Part shown: one piece after another, positions 42,851-55,085 of the stretch | How the letters are laid out: each line of letters begins with the position of its first letter | How positions within the stretch are numbered: the stretch's first letter is position 1 | Origin: Gnetum montanum | Lineage: Eukaryota; Streptophyta; Gnetopsida; Gnetales; Gnetaceae | Assembly (NCBI GenBank): GCA_015680685.1 | Contig: MNCI01030279.1 | Span: forward strand, 95,506-159,505 | DNA length: 64,000 bases | Reading direction: 5' to 3' | The notes under the pieces: generated by a model | Told to the model about the DNA's origin: nothing | What the model saw: the letters and a program-made list of their open reading frames with translations, nothing else | Databases searched by the model: none | Position numbers and translations under genes: made by a program

Positions 42851-43788
42851 CCTAGGAAAGATCCCATCTTTAATTAAGGGGAGAAACGGGAATAAATGAT
42901 ACCGTTTCTTCGCGCAATCTTTTGAAACATCTTGACTTCCGAATATATATTTAATTTTAAAAGTAGCATTAAAAAGAGACTTGTTTGTAAAAAATATGCG
43001 GTTAGTGGTTAACACAATGGAAGAGTTGAACTTTGTGCAAGTAATCATCGTTTTCTTTCCGCATATCTGTATTAAATATATTCATTATAATTTTACATAG
43101 TGAAAAGTAGAAACTTTAATAAAAATTATTCGAGGATGGGTTTCAGTTGTAATGGGTTATGGTTGTTTTCATTAAAAAAAAATAATTCAATCCTTTGCTT
43201 TTAGACTGCACAGAGTTGATTAACTTCTAGCGGTGGAATACATGCAATTTTATACACTGCGATCCCCTTAAAGGTCCGAATTCCTTGTAAAGCTTTACCC
43301 CCGCATATTTTTTGTTACGTGCGTAATAACTTAGTGAATGGTATTTCTTTGCACTTTTGTGTTTCTATTCTTTGTTTTGCAAGAGAGGAAGCCGGGCTCG
43401 CACATGATGCCTCAGATTTTTTTCTCCAACCAGTGTGCAAATAAAAATTATTGATTAAATGTTTAGTCGAGTTTTTCTCCAGGTTGAGTTAAGTTAGAAT
43501 TCACCATAAAAAGTAAATAAGATATACGTGTTAATCTACCACATTATACACAATTTTTTTTCAACCAAAATTTGGTATGAGTGATGGTCCATCGATTAGA
43601 GTCTACCACATTATACACAAGTATTTTTTTTTTTTTTGGTTTTTTTTTTCCAACCAAAATTTTGGACAACAAAATGTTTTGTATGAGTGATTGTCCGTGG
43701 ATTATAAATGCCGCTGGATTGCATATATATATATTATATAGGCTGTTACGCAATTGAGTTATATGGGTTGAGTTTTGTGCATGCTGAA
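42851..43788. other. Noncoding stretch upstream of receptor-kinase pseudogene
   Basis: It includes an approximate tandem duplication (43537-43607 and 43608-43710). Both copies hold TACCACATTATACACAA, a T run, CAACCAAAATTT and GAGTGATKGTCCRTSGATTA; the second copy has expanded T runs. It may include the old promoter of the gene that follows: ATATATATATTATATA lies at about 43721. The minus-strand frame 43544-43963 is a shadow. Confidence 0.5.
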
Positions 43789-45972
43789 ATGGCCTTCTCT
43801 GCAAGAGTCTTCTGTTTTGTCTATGTCTGCCATTTATTCCTTCTTCTTTGGCTGTGCCTCTGAGAATGTTGATGCAAAGGGACGTGTAAATGATGTAAGA
43901 ACTTTGATTCAATTCAAAAGATGCATCACGAGCGATCCACTCTCTCTTCTTAAAAATCAGCATGCAGCTGCTTCAAATGCATGCAATTGAACTAGCATCA
44001 CTTCCTCCACCAAACATTCGGGTTGTGGAGATCAATCTGAAAAGTGCAACATTACCCAGGTCCCTGTCTACCCACCTCTCCAACATTCCTACATTAACTT
44101 AACATTTACAATACAATTCCACCCTACCTAGGCACATTTCACAGGCTTAAAATATTGGATTTTTGTAGGTGGGATTCTTTTCAGCTTCTTCTCTGTAATT
44201 GCTTCACCTTTGTTCAAATTCATTTAGTGAGATTCCCGGGTCTCCTGCCAGACTCGAGGGCCTCAAGGAGTTCAATGTTTTCCAAAATCATTTGAGTGGA
44301 CATGTCCCTTCATGGTTGGGAGGACTCCACATATTGGAATTCCTTCAGCTTTCTGAGAATAACATTCACGGTGTCATTCGTGCTCAGCTGGGCAGTCTAT
44401 CTCCTTTCTTCATGACTCAACTGGCTCTTGTATCTAATCATTTAACAGGTTTCATTCCTTGTTCATTTGAGAGTCTCTACCACTCACTGTATTGCATCTC
44501 TAACAAAACAATCTTGCAGGAATCATTACACCCTGTTTAAGCAATCTAAATGCTCTTAAAGATTTAGGTTTAGACCTGAACAACTTGCAAGGCAAATTAG
44601 TCTTTGACTTTATTTCAAAACGGATTCACTGGTGACATTCCAGAGTCATGGTGGAATCTCACCCAACTCCAGGAACTTGATTTGCCAGATAACAAATTGT
44701 CCGGAAAGCCACCGTCGTGGCTGGGAACACTCTTCACTCAATTCACGTATTTGAATATGGGCTCTAATTACTTGACCAGTGGAGTGAGTATGCATACACA
44801 ACCTGTTTCAATCCTCAAAGCTCTATTTAATTGCTCTCTTTTAATTTATCTAGAAATATATGACAACAATTTGACGGGAACGTTACCGCCCAACTTTGAA
44901 GGCTTCTTGCGAAATCTTCAGAGGTTGGGTCTGTGCGGCAAGTTCATTTCCGAAAACAGAGCTTCATCTTTCTACTAATGTATTCTGCGGCAACATTTCT
45001 CAGATTGCAAATTTGGGGTCACTGCAATACATCGGACTTCAAAGAGGCAGCATTCCCACTGAGTTCTCTCTCTTAAACAAGTCAGTTGGCTATCTCTATT
45101 TCTCTGAAAATAAATGGTCAGGTTCCATCCCTGCCAATATTGCAAAGCCGGTCATTCTGCGAAAGCTGAACCTTGATGGAAACCTGCTATCAGGTAAACT
45201 TCTTCCTGCCCTGTTCTTGAAGACCTTTTCCTGTCTTCAAACAACCTCTCTGGGCCAATACCAACACAAGTCGCCGGTCTCAAATCCATTGTATTTAATT
45301 TTGATTTATCAGCAAATGCTTTAGTTGGAGAAGTGCCTCCGGTGCAATATAAATCTTTCAAGCAATCATCTATCTAAAAACATTGCATCTTACATAGCTG
45401 GTTGGATGCCCATGAAATCAATCTCACCTTCAATAATTTTAATGGAAACCTTTCTAAATCAATCAGACATAAGATCACTCAATTATGAAACATAGATTTG
45501 CTGGTAAGTGGTAACAACTTTACCAGACCTGTGCCTGCGTCTCTGCTGAATCATTGACTGTCAGGTTTTTGAACTTCTCCTACAACAGATTTGATGGAAA
45601 AGTTCCTTGTCTGCACAGTTGCTTTAAAAACCTCAGATTAACAAGATTATCATTTCTTGGTAACCCAAATTTATGTTAAAGATGCTTTGGCCTCAAAGGT
45701 TGCAAAGTATCTCATGTGCAACACAGCTCTCACTGTAACAAAAGCACTGTTCTGAAAATTTTGCTGACCATTATAGGTCTACTTTAGTTGCTAGTTGTTG
45801 CAGGGATTTTATTCATTTTAGACCAGCCAAAACATCCAAAGGGGAAACTCAAAGGATAGGTGAAAATTTCTTTAAAATATCTGAAGAAGAACTTCAAAGG
45901 GCCACAGCCGATTCCAGCCCTTCAAACCTAGACACGTGAAGGCAGCCATGGAAAGGTTTACAGAGGTGTTTT
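43789..45972 (+). pseudogene. LRR receptor-like kinase pseudogene, extracellular part
   Basis: The ATG at 43789 starts a signal-peptide-like stretch (MAFSARVFCFVYVCHLFLLL). A one-base shift then leads to an LRR N-terminal cap (NDVRTLIQFKRCITSDPLSL). Leucine-rich repeats follow to about 45650 in at least four frames: HLSGHVPSWLGGLHILEFLQ, GFTGDIPESWWNLTQLQELD, SGSIPANIAKPVILRKLNLD. A hydrophobic segment with one stop (VLKILLTIIGLL, LLVVAGILFIL, about 45745-45815) fits the membrane span, and ISEEELQRATAD (about 45885) is the usual juxtamembrane start of an RLK kinase. The layout resembles FLS2/EFR-type (LRR-XII) kinases. A copia element cuts it at 45972. Confidence 0.85.
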
Positions 45973-46369
45973 TGTTAGCAGATCTGGCAGCAAAATATGA
46001 AATGAGATGAAAATAAAGAGCAATGGAACCACAGACAAATGTAGAAGGATCTTATTATTAGAAATGGAAATAACAAGCTTCCCTCTTCATCACAAGGAGA
46101 GAACAAGAAGAAGCCTCTCTCTGATGCAATAAGAGAATGTAAGAGTAGGATGGAAAGGGGATGTATGTGATGGATCTGAATTGAGGTGAGGAGGTCCCTT
46201 TTATATTGATGAAGGGACCCTTAAATAACTAATGATAATCATCTGCTATTTTAATAACCATAGCCCAAATTTAGCAGCAAAATCATAGTCGAATTTTAGC
46301 AGGATAACCATAGCCGAATTTTAGCATGATAACTATAGCCTAAATTTATCATGATAACTATAGCCAACA
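45973..46369 (-). repeat. Copia 3' LTR
   Basis: Next to it at 46370-46384 is the polypurine tract CAAGTGGGAGAT (minus strand), typical of copia. In the U3 start (46240-46369), a unit of about 25 bases (ATAACCATAGCCGAATTTTAGCA) is repeated some five times. Confidence 0.93.
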
Positions 46370-46384
46370 ATCTCCCACTTGGAG

Positions 46385-49300
46385 ATTTTGATTGAGGATC
46401 AATCATATCTCCACACCATCCTTTCTACCTTGCCATTCTATGTTGCTTATGTTTTTGCTAAGCCATATGAGGATCTACTCCAATCAAACTTGTCCATGTT
46501 AATTGGCTTGGTCAGAACATCTGCAAGATTATCCTTGGTGTGTATCTTCTGCATATCCACACTTCTGTCTTCTACTACGTTATAAACAAAGTGAAATTGT
46601 ACTCTATATGTTTTGTCCTTGAATGAAAAGCTGGATTCCTTGCAATATGCAAGGTGCTTTGACTATCACAAAATAAAAGAATCTTCTCTTGTTTGTGTCG
46701 AACCTCCTCTGACAACCTTTGAATCCAAATTGCTTCCTTGCAAGCTTGTGTAGCTGCCATGTATTCTGCTTCTGTTGTAGATAATGCTACTACTGTTTGC
46801 AATCTTGATACCCAGCTTATAGCTCCTCCTACAAGTGTAAACACATAGCCTATAGTAGATTTTCTTTTATCTGGATCACCTGCAAAATCTGAATCCACAT
46901 AACCTTTAATAGTAAATTCAGATCCTTCATAACATAATGCAACATTTGAAGTACCCTTAATGTATCTCAGGATTCTCTTAACAGTACTCCAATGCTCTCG
47001 TCCAGGATTTGCCATGTACTGACTGACTACTACCACTGCTTGTGCAATGTCTGGTCTTGTACAAATCATAGCGAACATTAGGCTTCCCACTGCTGATGCA
47101 TACGATACTCGAGACATCTCATTCCTCTCTACTTCATTGCTAGGACACATCTTGGAGGATAATTTGAAATTAACAGGAAGTGGGGTAGAAATTAGCTTAC
47201 AATCTTGCATGTTGAAGCATCGCAAAATCTTTCCCAAGTAGTTTTTTTGAGAAAGCCAAATCTTCTTGTTATTTCTATCTCAGTGAATTTGCATCCCTAG
47301 AATCTTGTTTGCAGGTCCCAAGTCTTTCATATTAAATTCCCTAGCCAATTGTGCCTTCAATTCTTGAATTTGCTCTTTGTTGGGGCCTACAACCAACATG
47401 TCATTCACATACAATAGCAAAATGATGAAATCTTCATCAAACCTCTTGAAATATGTACAAGGGTTTGCATTGAGTCTATTGTACCTAAGGCTCATGATAT
47501 ACGAGTCAAATCTCTTGTACCAACACCTTGGTGCCTATTTGAGACTGTACAAAGATTTATTCAACCTACAAACCAAGTTCTCTTTACCTTCTTCTACAAA
47601 ACCTTCTGGTTGGAGCATATAAATCTCTTCTTGAAGATCTCCATGAAGAAAAGTAGTTTTCACATCTAGTTATTCTAGATGTAGGTCAAATGTAGCACAC
47701 ATTGCTAGGACTACTCTGACTGTTGTAAGTCTAACCACAGGAGAAAATATCTTGTTGAAGTCAATTCCTTGTTTTTGAGCATATCCCTTTACCACCAATC
47801 TTGCACGATATTATTCCACTTGGTCATTACTATCATGTTTGATATTGTAGACCCATTTCTTTCCAATAGCCTTTCTTCCTTGTGGTAGTGTAACAAGATC
47901 CCATGTCTTGTTTTTGTGTAAAGCTTCAATCTCCTCTTGCATTGCTACCATCCACAAAGACACATCTAGAATTTTGAGAGCCTCATGTAAAGTTGAGGGC
48001 TCTCCATCCTCCGTTAAAAGGCAGTATGCAACATTACTTTCAGTAACATAATCTAAGTGCCAAGTTGGTGATCTTTTTACATGAGATGACCGACGAACTT
48101 CATAAGCTTCAAAATTGACTAGTTCTTTCTCTTCATATATTAATGTTGCTTCAGAAGTAATTGGATTTTCAGCTTTTGTCTTATCTTCTACCTAAATTTT
48201 AGTAGTCTCTAAATTCTCCTTTGAAGTGCTATCATCTCCCCTCTCTTGCATTTTATCTTCTACAAATATCACATCTCTACTGATGACAACCTTGTCGATA
48301 GTGGGATCCCAAAGGCGATACCCCTTAACTCCATCAACATACCCTAAGAAGATACATTTCCTGGACATTGGGTCCAACTTTGATCTTGGTCATTGTACAT
48401 CACATACACGAAACTTCCAAATGTATGGAGATGAGAATAAACAGCTGGCTTACTAGTCCACATTTCTATTGGTGTTTTTAGATCAATCATAATTGGTGGA
48501 GACCGATTGATTAAATATCAGGTTGTATTAATTGCTTCTGCCCAAAATGACTTGGTTAGATTTACAGCCCTCAACATTGATCTTGTTTTTTCCAACAAGG
48601 TTCTATTCATCCGTTCTGCCACTCCATTTTTTTGAGGAGTGTGTGCCACTGTGAACTGCCTCTTGATTCCTTCTTATTGACAAAATGCATCGAATTCATC
48701 ACTTGTATATTCTCCTCCATTATCTGTCCTTAGACACTTGATCCATTGTTTGGACTCAAGTTCTACCTGCTCTTTAAAAACTTTGAAGACTGAAAAGACA
48801 TCTGCCTTTCTTTTGATTGGATACACCCAACATCTCCTAGAGTAATCATCAATGAAATATAAAAAGTATCTTGCTCCTCCTAGGGAAGTGATTGGTACCT
48901 TCCAAACATCAGAGTGTAGCAAGTCCAAGATGCCTCTACTCTTAGCTGTTGATGTGCTAAACTTTAATCTATGTTGCTTACTAGTAACACAATGCTCACA
49001 AAATGGTAAACATACTGAATTGAGCCCAAGAAGTAGTCTCTATTTACAGAGAATCTTCAAACCTTATTCTAACATATGACCAAGCTTTCGATGCCACAAC
49101 ATTGTCGATTCTTCTTCCAAACTAGTTGATGCAATAGAAGACTCTCCCACTTGATGTGTGTTCCCAAGAAGCATGTACAAATTTGCAGCAACCTTTTTTG
49201 CCTTCATTACCACAAGCACACCTTTGGTAATCTTCAAGATCCCATTCTCTATATGCATTTTGCACTCAACATCATCTAGTTGTCCTAAAGATAGTAGATT

Positions 49301-49519
49301 TTCCTTCAGGCACTCCACATGTCATACCTGTTGTATGGTGCGAATAGTGCCATCATACATCTTTATCTTGACAGTACCAATACCAGCGATTTTCAAAGCA
49401 TGATCATTTTCCATGTACACAGATCCTTCTGAGATTGGTTTGTAGTGATAAAACCATTCTCTCCGAGAGGTCATGTGTCATGTTGCTCGTGAATCCAAGA
49501 TCCAAGTATCAGTGAGCTT
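46385..49519 (-). pseudogene. Copia pol
   Basis: In minus-strand order: protease near 49500-49320 (DSRAT, where DSGAT is normal, and a stop nearby); GAG-pre-integrase (LWHRKLGHM, about 49064-49318); integrase core (LLHSDVWKVP and LRTDNGGEY, 48928-48674, with both early catalytic Asp present); and integrase C-terminal blocks (CIFLGYVDGVKGYRLWDP). RT spans about 47990-47280, with the active site YVNDM where YVDDM is normal. RNase H spans 47237-46575 (GYVDSDFAGDPDKRKSTIGY, STTEAEYMA, CDSQSTLHIARNPAFHSRTK). The protease and RT changes make it inactive. It is close to intact otherwise. Confidence 0.93.
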
Positions 49520-50268
49520 CTATCTACCTTCAGCAATAGTTGCCTCACTGTATAGAACATCACCGTCATATGAGGTACTTGCCACATTCCCTTGAGGATT
49601 CTTTTCATTACTCTTCTTGTTCCAACACTCCTTCTTTAGGTGTCCTCTCTTGCCACAGTTGTAGCAAGTAATGTTTTTCCTTTTACTTCTTGACTTGGAT
49701 CTACCATGAATTTGGTTCCAATTGGAATCACGTTCCATGGATCTCCCTCTCATCATTGTTAAGGCCTCCACCTTGTTTGCCAACCTATCTTCCTTATTCT
49801 TGCACCGACTTTCTTCTTCAAGAACAATAGCTGCAACCTCGTCGAAGACAAGAGCATCCATAAAGACATTGTTGGTCAAGTTGATGATGAGTTGATCATA
49901 TGAATTAGGTAGACTTTGAAGTAGAATTTCTGCACGTTCACCTGCATCTACTTTATAGCCCAACGATGTGAGTTGAGCAAATAAAGTATTTAGGGTGTTG
50001 ATATGGTCAGTTACCGATGAGGTTTCTGCCATACGAAGAGTGTAAAGTCTTCTCTTCAAGAAGATTTTGTTGTGGAGTGATTTAGCCTGTACAACTTCAT
50101 CTTCTTTTTTGCAATACTTCAAAGAACCCCATCTGCTAGTGCCAAATGTAAATTGGCAATAGCATTACCATCCATTTCATTCCGCTTTCCGTCATCCGTG
50201 ACCTCTTGCGACCTTTCTCCAATAGCTGCATGGCAATTATCTTTACACAAAATTGCCTGTATCTTCAT
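49520..50268 (-). pseudogene. Copia gag
   Basis: The ATG at 50268 starts MKIQAILCKDN. After LHLALADGVL a stop and a short deletion shift the frame to 50122-49520. That part holds KSLHNKIFLKRRLYTLRM, LTSLGYKVDAGERAEILLQS, an Arg/Ser-rich stretch and the zinc knuckle CYNCGKRGHLKKEC (CX2CX4HX4C), followed by GNVASTS. Gag forms the particle. The break near 50110 removes about 20 residues usually seen between the two parts. Confidence 0.9.
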
Positions 50269-50281
50269 TTTACACAATGTG

Positions 50282-50300
50282 AAGTTGCTTCTGATAACAC
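50282..50300 (-). other. Copia primer binding site
   Basis: On the minus strand GTGTTATCAGAAGC directly follows the 5' LTR. It resembles TGGTATCAGAGC, the initiator tRNA-Met site of copia elements, with changes. Confidence 0.65.
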
Positions 50301-50698
50301 TGTTAGCAGATCTGGTAGCAAAATATGAAATGAGATGAAAATAAATAGCAATGGAACCATAGGAAAATGTGGAAGGATCTTATTATTAGAAATGGAAATA
50401 ACAAGCTTCTCTCTTCATCACAAGGAGAGCACAAGAAGAAGCCTCTCTCTCATGCAATAGGAGAATGTAAGAGTGGGATGGAAAGGGGATGTATGTGATG
50501 GATCTGAATTGAGGTGAGGGAGGTCCCTTTTATATTGACCAAGGGACCCTTAAATAACTAATGATATTCATCAGCTATTTTAATAACCATAGTCGAAATT
50601 TAGTAGCAAAATCGTAGCCAAATTTTAGCAGGATCACCATAGCCAAATTTTAGCATGATAACTATAGCCTAAATTTATCATGATAACCATGGCCAATA
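50301..50698 (-). repeat. Copia 5' LTR
   Basis: Its start on the minus strand has changed from TG to TA (CCAATA on the plus strand). The rest is parallel to 45973-46369, including the 25-base U3 repeats. Confidence 0.93.
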
Positions 50699-51727
50699 GT
50701 TTTAACTTTCAAAATGGTGTTTCCGTAAATTGGCTTAAAAAGGAATGTCGTGCTTTACCAAAAGTGAAACATCGCAACATTCTGAAGATTATCATTGTGG
50801 TATGGTCTAAGGAATTAAAATGGTGATGCCCTTCATGAGCAATGAAAATCTCCATTCTCTTCTTTACAGGAGAAAAGATGGTCAATTGATCCCACAAGCA
50901 ATTAAAAGTGCTAGTAATGCCCTTCATGAGTAATGACAATCTCCATTTTCTTCTTCACAGGAGAAAAGATGGTCAATTGATCCCGTTAAAAGTTGCCAAT
51001 GAGAGTGAAAGTATTAACCCAGTTTGAGGTAATCCATTGTAACATCAAACTAGAGAATGTATTATGGGATGACAATATGATTGTCAAGTTCTCTGATTTT
51101 AGAATATCTCGCCTCATTGGAGACTTTGACTATGGAACAACGTCATCTTCTTTGGCAGTGAAAGGCTTTGTTGGTTATATTGCTCCAGGTATACAAATAT
51201 TGATTTTATTTATTTTACTAAATTGTTTGCGCTTTAACAATGAGGCATGTATGATAAATTTCGAACATTGGTTTTTCAGAGTATGGCATCAGAGAAAGAA
51301 TATCTATGAAAAGTTATGTATAGTGGTTACCTTGGAAGTCATGACAAGATTGAAGCCCATACATGAAATGTTTTTCAGGGATGTCACATTACCATTGTGG
51401 ATCTCCATGGCCATGAAAGGAAAATCAGTACAGGAAAGAAGAGAAAGAATAAAAGATATTATAAAGATAGCAGATGAATGTGGAGGAGGAACTGACATGG
51501 ACAAAAATGATGATATGTTAACCGTAGAAAGCATTTTGATGCTTGATCTAAGATGCACTTGCCAAAATGCTTCCATGAAGCCTGGGATGACTGAAATTGA
51601 GTCTTTTCTACAATCAGCTACTCTTCTAAATCCTCAAAATCAAGGGGCATTACCAAGAAACTTGGAAGAAGTTATTAATATGGTAGAATCACAATTTTCT
51701 CTCTATCATAGAAGGAAAAAAAGCTGA
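50699..51727 (+). pseudogene. LRR receptor-like kinase pseudogene, kinase part
   Basis: The reading resumes with FQNGVSVNWLKKECRALPKV and HRNILKII, then MPFMSNENLHSLLYRRKDGQ. That last piece is repeated in tandem (50826 and 50917, 91 bases apart). The open stretch from 50993 has VIHCNIKLENVL at 51029 (catalytic HRD-type HCD is HCN) and SDFRISRL (DFG is DFR at 51095-51103), so key residues are lost. A 91-base intron with GTATAC and TTTTTCAG fits at 51189-51279: splicing it rejoins YIAP to EYGIRE, as in RLK-XII genes. A stop follows at 51321, and the rest (LEVMTRLKP, HEMFFRD) lies in another frame to the stop at 51725. Confidence 0.85.
51189..51279 (+). other. Intron in kinase pseudogene
   Basis: GCTCCAG/GTATAC to GGTTTTTCAG/AGTATGG. 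Removing it restores the APEYG activation-loop end in phase 1. The long open frame that runs through it is therefore accidental. Confidence 0.75.
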
Positions 51728-53147
51728 AAATTCAACCTTCTCTTCTTAATAATGATTCCGGGTAAGTGCTTTTTTAGAAGATAAAAATCTTTAAAATATT
51801 TAATGCAACAATGGTTCTTTTATTTATGTATCTTTAGGCATGTAATTCAATTGTTGTTACTATCAGTTGCATACTCATTGTTCAAAATGCTGAGACACTT
51901 TAGTGTATCATATATTGTTTTTAACTTTCTTAATACAAATACAATGCTTGTCCAATAAATATACACGAAATCCTTTAGGTCTTTAGATGCAATGAAATCT
52001 TGGGTTCAATTTAAGTAATTAATATATTCCCTGATTACTTCTACATTGTTGGTCTTTGAATACAGCTTATTCCACTTTGCTGTTAAATCCCATGTCTACG
52101 TAGATGTTCTTCTTACATTTGGCATCTCAAATATAGAATTAAAAAATTTATTAAAATGGAAGCATTTTAAAGTTTACGTTCAGATGTTATATTTTCAAAT
52201 TCAGTATTTTAAAATATTTTAACTGCAACCTTAAATATTTCTCTCAGTTTGCTAAATGTAAATACAGGGTAATTGGTTCATTATAGCTTTTAAAGATTTT
52301 ATCTTTCTGTACAGTGTTTCATGAAAGGCACAAGTTATGGTCCATGTCAACTCCCATCAGCTTCAATAAAATATCTACAAAGATGAACCTGCTATATCCG
52401 TGAAGAGGATGATGCAGGCAGCCAGGTATAAATAGCCATGGAACTCACTGAAACTAGACACAATTACAACACACATGATCTATTATCTATTGAGTTTGAA
52501 TGATGACCATGGCTGTTTCATCTGGTTCTCTCTATGTATTTCTGATTCAATCAGCTTTCATTTACCTCAATTTGCCAAAAAGCAAATGGCTAGACATTGT
52601 GTTGGGAAGTAAATAATTATCGGCCATAGACGTTGTATGGCCTAAGTTAAAGTGCCAGTATAAAGCTCTGTGTCTAGTGTGGCTGTTGAGCTATCACAAA
52701 GAAAAATGAGGTTTTCCTATACGTTACCACTTGCAAATTAATTGGTTTGTTAATAGGGCATAAATGAAATTAGCAATAAGAGAACGCATATGAGCAAAGA
52801 ATTTAGAATCCACCTGTGAAATATTGGACGCTGTCAGAAGTTGCTTAAATGTTTTTTTTTTTTTAACCTCTTTTTAAAGCTCAGAAGATTGAAATCCTTC
52901 TGTAGAATTCCAACGAAAGTTAAGATCCCAAATGCATGAAATGTTTTATTTGCGCACAAATGACGACGCAGAACCAGACGGAATCCACATATAAGACAGC
53001 GCGATCCGTGTCATTGGAGATTCGAATAACAAGTTTTTTCGTTTGCTGTCTATCTTTGCTTGGGGCATTCTCTTCTGTTGTCGCTGATAATATGTTTTCT
53101 GGCTTATATAAAGTCTACTTCGAAAATTGAAAGCGATGAAAGGATCT
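51728..53147. other. Noncoding stretch after kinase pseudogene
   Basis: AT-rich DNA without a convincing frame. A possible 3'-leader intron (CCGG/GTAAGTGC near 51761, CTGTACAG near 52314) would fit the downstream part of the gene. A T run lies at 52852-52864. The ORF 52936-53130 shows no recognisable domain. Confidence 0.4.
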
Positions 53148-53321
53148 CAAATATTTTCATCCTGCAATCATCTTATAATCACCGTGGTCGTTCGTTCTGA
53201 ATTGGTGGCTTAAGCTCAATATATTGCGTGTCGACAAATATTTTCATCCTGCAATCATCTTATAATCACCGTGGTCGTTCGTTCTGAATTGGTGGCTTAA
53301 GCTCAATATATTGCGTGTCTA
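53148..53321 (+). repeat. 87-base tandem duplication
   Basis: CAAATATTTTCATCCTGCAA starts at 53148 and again at 53235. The two copies are identical by eye until the last bases (GTGTCGAC against GTGTCTAC). Confidence 0.92.
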
Positions 53322-55085
53322 CTGTTTTTTCTTTTTGGTTTGGTTGTTTATGGCATGAACTTTAGGCTGGTTTTGAAAGTATTATGTCTTCACCAAAGTT
53401 GATCCAAATTTAAATTTTATCCTCTTCAATCGTTTGAACTGGTTTGGCTTCCCCGAATTTAATGAGCAATTCAATTTAACAATATCTCCTTGAGGTATCT
53501 AAATCCTAAATTGCATCGATTTCTGTTTTCGTAGTTTTGTTAAAAGCTACCAGAAACAACGGTGAAATTCTTTTAGCATGACATAATTTGGCTCCTTGGG
53601 AAGTAAAGCATCTAATGATTAATATTGGTATTTCAATGTCTGTTACCATACCATTGATTTGCCATCATAATGTTTGGTGGTCCTGAAACCATCGCTGGTC
53701 AATACCATAATTTCAGAGGTGATTTTTTTGTTATTTTACGAAAGAGTGGAGGCACTTGGTAAACAGTTCATCAAATTTCAGGGCATACATAGTAATGGTA
53801 TTATCATAATATAACCTGGTTATATTCTTGACTTGGTCTACGACGCCATGATTCTCCTTGAAATTACAAAGTCAAATTATTTCATCATTTGCAATCCCCT
53901 ATTGTCCTGTTTATCTTCACAAAAAACGTATCAAGTTTAACATCTCTGGTAAACCTCTAATATTTCTGTGCACTAGAGAGAGATACTGATGCATCATATT
54001 TTCAGGCACCGGAGAGATATTGATGCACTAGAAATCATAATGCTGCAGAATGCATAAAAAAACACAAACAGTAGAAGGAAATAGTGTGAAGGAAGAGAGA
54101 TGCAAAAAACAAAATAAACGAAGACATTGTAAAACAGAAGAAAGATTACCAAATTACCAGATTCATTGTCCAAAATCTGTAAAAAGCAAGTGCCTTCTTC
54201 CACATACCCCACACAGCAGATAACACAAACCTGTTCCTTGCTTCTTCCCAAGCCTTATTATTATAATATTATTTATTGGCAACATAAAACTATTTAGACA
54301 GTAGAAACATAACTGTCTGGAAGTATGCAACTAGTCCAAAATGCAACATGTTTGGAGAAGCCTATCAGAAAGATAAAAGGTTGTGCTTATCTATGTTGAT
54401 TGTACAATGGTATTTTTATTTTTAATCCAGGATTTAGTTCACAGATTAATTGATTTGTTTGAAGTGATTTACTGTTTCATGTATAAATGAATGTGGAGTT
54501 GAAATATAGTCACATCAGATGCAGGTTTTCTTTGTGCTGGCTTTCTGAATTGTGCATGTGTTGCGTGTGACTGCAGTCCAGGGGATTGGAAATTTGCTGC
54601 TGAGCAATTGGAGAAAAAATTTCGTGACAGAGTCACTGTCCACTGTAAGATATTCAACAATCCCTATCATGGTTTTTGTGTGCGCTAAATCTGAGATATA
54701 TCTGGTTAACTTGTTTAATTTTATCCCGTCTGTGTTAGCCCTCCTTTTATCGTCAGTGCTGTGCATAATTCATTTTTTCATTAATCATACAGATTATGTG
54801 GAAAAAAAATAGTTTTGTTTTCATCTTTTCAAATATTATCTATTTGAAGATTTTTCATCACAGAAGAATAAAAAACATTTGTTTTTAGAAAAAAATCCGA
54901 AGCAAATTTTGTTTGGTAAACTGACCAAAGCTAATAAAATATCAAGCTATTTTCCCAAAATTCAAAACTTAAAGAAAAAAGAATATAAGATAATGCTTAC
55001 AGAAAGAAAGATGAGATGAGGAGAATCTATTGCATACAAAAGTGTGTACTGTGAAAATTGGAAAGAATTACTAACTTGGATGTTT
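53322..55085. other. Noncoding stretch
   Basis: No motif, repeat or plausible coding frame was found. The frames at 53994-54251 and 54469-54812 overlap each other on both strands and have no family features. Confidence 0.4.

Larger units (their letters stand above)
45973..50698 (-). mobile_element. Ty1/copia retrotransposon, complete
   Basis: LTRs of 397 and 398 bases (45973-46369 and 50301-50698) enclose gag and pol on the minus strand in copia order (Gag, protease, integrase, RT, RNase H). The flanks GTTTT (45968-45972) and GTTTT (50699-50703) are a perfect target duplication. On its own strand the element starts TGTTGG or TATTGG and ends CTAACA. The two LTRs differ at roughly two dozen places by eye, and the coding region has few stops, so it is the youngest element in the window. 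It split the receptor-kinase gene between the juxtamembrane and kinase parts. Confidence 0.95.

Noticed and set aside
43544-43963. 139-codon minus-strand open frame
   Set aside because: It spans T-run duplications and the opposite strand of the receptor-kinase start. No domain was recognised.
50993-51727. 244-codon open frame as an intact kinase gene
   Set aside because: It reads through a clear 91-base intron, has lost HRD and DFG residues, and its upstream half is broken and separated by a copia element.
54469-54812. Overlapping open frames on both strands
   Set aside because: AT-rich chance frames without family motifs, splice signals or neighbours that support a gene.
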